Source: Opitutia bacterium
GTDB lineage: Bacteria; Verrucomicrobiota; Verrucomicrobiia; Opitutales; Opitutaceae
DNA length: 35,802 nt
Direction of reading: 5' to 3'
NCBI GenBank assembly: GCA_947467625.1
Contig: CANIJN010000022.1
Coordinates: 1 to 35,802, forward strand
The position numbers and the translations under genes were made by a program. How positions within the stretch are numbered: the stretch's first letter is position 1; each line of letters starts with the position of its first letter. The notes under the pieces were generated by a model, which was not told where the DNA came from, did not search any database, and worked only from the letters and a program-made list of their open reading frames with translations. Below are positions 33,344-35,802 of the stretch, one piece after another.

Positions 33344-33589
33344 ATGGCGCACAAAACAGGTCAGAGTTCTTCCAGCAACGGTCGTTCGAGCCATTCCAAG
33401 CGGCTCGGCATTAAGCGCTTCGGCGGCGAGTCCGTCCTCGCGGGCACCATTATCATGCGCCAGCGGGGCAGCAAGCTCCACGCGGGCAAGAACGTCGGCA
33501 TCGGCCGCGATTGGACGCTTTTTGCGCTCAAGGATGGCACCGTGAAATACGACAAGCCCCACCGCCGGGTCGCCGTCGTCACTGCCTGA
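33344..33589 (+). CDS. rpmA: 50S ribosomal protein L27
   Basis: L27 reaches the peptidyl transferase centre with its N-terminal tail. The 81-residue protein reads [20 protein letters not shown] then [20 protein letters not shown] and [20 protein letters not shown], nearly canonical. The N-terminus starts directly with MAHKTG, so no cleavable leader of the Firmicutes kind is present. AGGA lies about nine bases before the ATG. The usual third gene, obgE, is not downstream; an intrinsic terminator ends the unit. Confidence 0.97.
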   Translation: MAHKTGQSSSSNGRSSHSKRLGIKRFGGESVLAGTIIMRQRGSKLHAGKNVGIGRDWTLFALKDGTVKYDKPHRRVAVVTA

Positions 33590-33652
33590 GGCACCGCTTC
33601 AGTTGAGTGAATGGCTGTCGCTAGCAGACGTAGCCTTCACCCAAACATTTTC

Positions 33653-33680
33653 GCGCTGGACGCAAGTCCGGCGCTTTTTT
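33653..33680 (+). terminator. Rho-independent terminator of rplU-rpmA
   Basis: GCGCTGGA-cgcaag-TCCGGCGC forms an 8-bp stem (one T-G wobble) with a 6-base loop, followed by six T residues, 63 bp after the rpmA stop. It lies at the convergence of plus-strand rpmA and minus-strand pheA. Confidence 0.9.
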
Positions 33681-34043
33681 GTGGACTGCTAGCCCAAGCG
33701 ACTTGTCCAGGCTGCGTACCCCTACTAAGTCGGACCGTCTTCGGGAAACTCCTCCGCGAGCGCCAGCTCGTCCAGTCATGGCTTTTGCCGACGCCATCCT
33801 CGACCAACCCGGCGTCCAACCGGACTCCCTGAAAACGACGTGAGCCGAGGGTGCCTACTCTCGTTTTTCTGCGCGCCAGCGAGCGTCGCCAGCGTGGTCA
33901 CTGCGCGCGACCACGCCCTGCGCAGGTAAAGATCCCTCGGGCATTCACGGCAAACACGCGCGGTTTTGTAGGTACGAGCCTGCTCGCGACTCGTTCCAAA
34001 GCGTCGGAGCGCGGCGCGCGCGCCTCCCCTCCACGCGCCGCCG
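33681..34043. other. Convergent intergenic region between rpmA and pheA
   Basis: About 360 bp between two converging transcription units with no recognisable gene. Short ORFs here (for example a 21-codon ATG frame at 33778-33843) lack family character. A REP-like palindrome lies at 33966-33993. No terminator for the minus-strand pheA with a T-run was found. Confidence 0.5.
33966..33993. repeat. REP-like palindromic element
   Basis: TTGTAGGTACGAGCCTGCTC followed by GCGACTCG contains the palindrome CGAGC-ct-GCTCG. The wording closely resembles the Pseudomonas REP consensus (GGGAGCGAGC..GCTCGCGA), placed as usual at a convergent gene junction. Only one copy lies in this window, so family status is by resemblance. 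Confidence 0.4.
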
Positions 34044-35123
34044 TCAGCTCACCGCCGGATAACTCCCCAACCATTTCACCAACGGGCAAAATTTCTTCAG
34101 CTCGGCCAACGCTTCCTGCATCGCCGCGTCCTCGTAGTGACCGGTCACATCCAGGAAGAAATAATAATCCCACGGGCGCTTCTTGCTCGGCCGCGATTCA
34201 ATCTTGGACAGGTTGATCCCCCGACTCGCCAAGGGATTGAGCATCTTCAGCAGCGCTCCGGAATGAGACGCGGCTTCATCCCCGAGCGAAACCAGCAGAC
34301 TCGTGAGGTCCTTACCGCCACCGACCGCCCCCGAGGGTTTCCGGCCGATCACAAAAAAACGGGTCGTATTATCCGCCTTGTCCTGAATGTTGCGCTCCAC
34401 GATCGGCACCCCGTGGAATTCGCCCGCCAATTCACTCGCCACCGCCGCCGTGCCCCGCTCGCCCTTGGCGATCTGCACCGCCCGCGACGTACTCGGCGCA
34501 TCGATCAACTGCGCGTGGGGCAGATGGCGCTGCAGCCAATGCCGACATTGCGCCAGCGCCTGATCCTTCGAATAAACCCGCGTGATCGCCTCGAGCGGCG
34601 AATCCGAAATCAGCGCGTGGTTAATCTCTAGATACAGCTGGGCGACGATCTTCAGATCGCTCTCGACAAAACTGTCCAGCGCCTCCCGCACCGAGCCTTC
34701 GGTTGAATTCTCGATCGGGATCACCGCATAATCCGTCTCTCCTTTTTCGACCGCCGTGAAAATATCGCTCACCGTCGCCATCGCGTGGTAATCCACACTC
34801 GCCCCAAATTTTTTCATCGCCGCCGCGTGCGTGTTGCTCGCCTCGGGCCCGAGATACGCGATCACCAACGGCTTCTCCAACGCGATGGCCGCCGACATGA
34901 TTTCCCGGTAAATCGCCCGCAAGGCCTCGTTCTTGATCGGACCTTGGTTGCGCCCGGTCACCTTCCGCATCACCGCGTCCTCCCGCTCCGCGACGTAGAT
35001 CTGCCCGCCTTGGCTGCGCTTTACCTTGCCGATCTCAGCCGCGAGTCCGAGGCGTTCGTTAATCAGCTCAACCAACTGAAGGTCGATCGCGTCGATCTTG
35101 GTGCGAATGGGTTCGAGGCTCAT
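34044..35123 (-). CDS. pheA: Bifunctional chorismate mutase/prephenate dehydratase
   Basis: PheA converts chorismate to prephenate and then to phenylpyruvate, committing carbon to phenylalanine. The 359-residue protein has an AroQ chorismate mutase domain (PIRTKIDAIDLQLVELINER, with LAAEIGKVKR; residues 1-90), a prephenate dehydratase domain (VIAYLGPEASNTHAAAMKKF; VIPIENSTEGSVREALD; NTTRFFVIGRKP, where the TRF Thr is catalytic), and a C-terminal ACT regulatory domain (LTSLLVSLGDEAASHSGALL and INLSKIESRPSKKRPWDYYF, with the ESRP Phe-binding motif). Feedback inhibition by Phe is therefore expected. ATG 35123 is chosen over an upstream in-frame codon; it begins one base after the scpB stop. Confidence 0.96.
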   Translation of the reverse strand: MSLEPIRTKIDAIDLQLVELINERLGLAAEIGKVKRSQGGQIYVAEREDAVMRKVTGRNQGPIKNEALRAIYREIMSAAIALEKPLVIAYLGPEASNTHAAAMKKFGASVDYHAMATVSDIFTAVEKGETDYAVIPIENSTEGSVREALDSFVESDLKIVAQLYLEINHALISDSPLEAITRVYSKDQALAQCRHWLQRHLPHAQLIDAPSTSRAVQIAKGERGTAAVASELAGEFHGVPIVERNIQDKADNTTRFFVIGRKPSGAVGGGKDLTSLLVSLGDEAASHSGALLKMLNPLASRGINLSKIESRPSKKRPWDYYFFLDVTGHYEDAAMQEALAELKKFCPLVKWLGSYPAVS

Positions 35124-35124
35124 A

Positions 35125-35802
35125 TCAGCTTTGCTCCGGCGTTTTCGGTTCAATCTCAGGACCCGACCCAGCGTCTGCGCTCACCGCAGGGACCGGAGAT
35201 TCGTCAATCACCGCTGGTGCGGTTTCCGCCGCGACCGCCGCGACGACTTCGGGCCCAGTCTCGACCACCCTCACCGCACCCGGCCCCTCCAACGGCAACT
35301 GCTCGTCGGATAGGCCCATGTCCGTATCCGTCGGCTTGTGGGCCGAGGAAGAATTCTTGAGCCACGCATCAATCTGCCGCGACGACAGCACGTCCGAGGC
35401 CGGCATTTCATCCAGCGCCTTGATGCCGATGTACTCGAGAAACTGATCCGTCGTCCCGTATTGCAGCGGCCGGCCCGGCGTATCCGCCCGCCCCGTGATA
35501 TAGACCAGCTCACGTTCGAGGAGCTTGTTAATGCCCGCTTCTGCCGATACGCCGCGAATATTCTCGATTTCACTCCGCGTCACGGGTTGCCGATACGCCA
35601 CCACCGCCAAGGTCTCGATGGCCGACTGGCTCAATTTCACCGGCGGCGGCTCTTGGCGCAAAATCCTCAGCCAACGCCCAAAACGCGGATGCGTCATCAA
35701 CCGGTAACCGGAGCTCCCCTCCACCAAGACCAGACCTTCGTCCGCCGCTTGCAATTCCGCCGAAATCAGGTCCATCGCTTCACGAATTTGTGTCGCCGTC
35801 AC
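35125..35802 (-). CDS. scpB: Segregation and condensation protein B, 5' end cut by window edge
   Basis: ScpB is the winged-helix kleisin-associated subunit of the SMC-ScpA-ScpB complex that organises the chromosome. The visible 225 residues include EGSSGYRLMTHPRFGRWL, PPPVKLSQSAIETLAVVAYR, QPVTRSEIENIRGVSAEAGI and GRADTPGRPLQYGTTDQFLE, all standard ScpB blocks. The usual N-terminal start (about 20-30 residues) is missing because the frame runs off the window; the apparent GTG at 35802 need not be the true start. The C-terminus has a low-complexity Ala/Val/Glu/Pro-rich tail (about 50 residues). It is followed directly by pheA, one base apart. Confidence 0.93.
   Translation of the reverse strand: MTATQIREAMDLISAELQAADEGLVLVEGSSGYRLMTHPRFGRWLRILRQEPPPVKLSQSAIETLAVVAYRQPVTRSEIENIRGVSAEAGINKLLERELVYITGRADTPGRPLQYGTTDQFLEYIGIKALDEMPASDVLSSRQIDAWLKNSSSAHKPTDTDMGLSDEQLPLEGPGAVRVVETGPEVVAAVAAETAPAVIDESPVPAVSADAGSGPEIEPKTPEQS

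Noticed and set aside
33611-33832. 73-codon plus-strand frame after rpmA
   Set aside because: It spans the rpmA terminator hairpin, shows no conserved character, and is probably chance.

Overview
The window is a GC-rich, densely packed chromosomal segment of a Gram-negative bacterium. It has lpxA, a GT9 heptosyltransferase-like gene, a periplasmic-type amidase and yajC-secDF. The family mix suggests Verrucomicrobiota, probably near Opitutaceae: a Tat-exported Gfo/Idh/MocA oxidoreductase beside a secreted PL1-type pectate lyase, several PfkB kinases, a fused SecDF, and mostly weak Shine-Dalgarno sequences. That placement is inference from family repertoire; the window has no rRNA or marker that fixes the taxon. 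No tRNA, rRNA, CRISPR array, insertion sequence, phage gene or recognisable defence system was found.

Layout: three co-oriented blocks. Positions 21-20244 are all minus strand. Reading with transcription from the right, they are yajC-secDF (with terminator), recJ, aroB - unknown nuclease-like gene - lpxA - pdxA, an IscA/ErpA-type Fe-S carrier, infC - amidase - S1/P1-type nuclease, prfB (with its +1 programmed frameshift intact), an orphan circularly permuted ATP-grasp-like protein, a LuxR-type regulator, pectate lyase and the oxidoreductase. Positions 20340-33589 are all plus strand: speA, a KDG-kinase-like PfkB protein, a MYG1 homologue, trhO, an AI-2E family permease, a small zinc-ribbon membrane protein, a beta-CASP metallo-beta-lactamase exonuclease, a DUF3108-like protein, a GT9 glycosyltransferase, an MFS permease translationally coupled to a FruK/LacC-like kinase, then rplU-rpmA and a terminator. 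Positions 34044-35802 return to the minus strand with scpB (cut by the window end) and pheA.

How it fits together: most of the window is housekeeping (translation termination and initiation, ribosomal proteins, Sec translocation, shikimate/phenylalanine, B6, lipid A, recombination, chromosome segregation). Two accessory themes stand out. One is pectin/uronate use (secreted lyase, exported dehydrogenase, regulator, and a distant KDG-kinase-like gene). The other is cell-envelope work (amidase, heptosyltransferase, DUF3108, LpxA).

I see no clear multi-gene novel system. The most unusual signals are small: four intergenic tandem repeats with 7- or 9-bp periods and different unit sequences; three intergenic hairpin/REP-like elements; a 14-bp perfect palindrome before the KDG-kinase-like gene; an orphan ATP-grasp-like ligase; a nuclease-fold-like unknown between aroB and lpxA; and a small ORF opposite an otherwise empty 400-bp gap.
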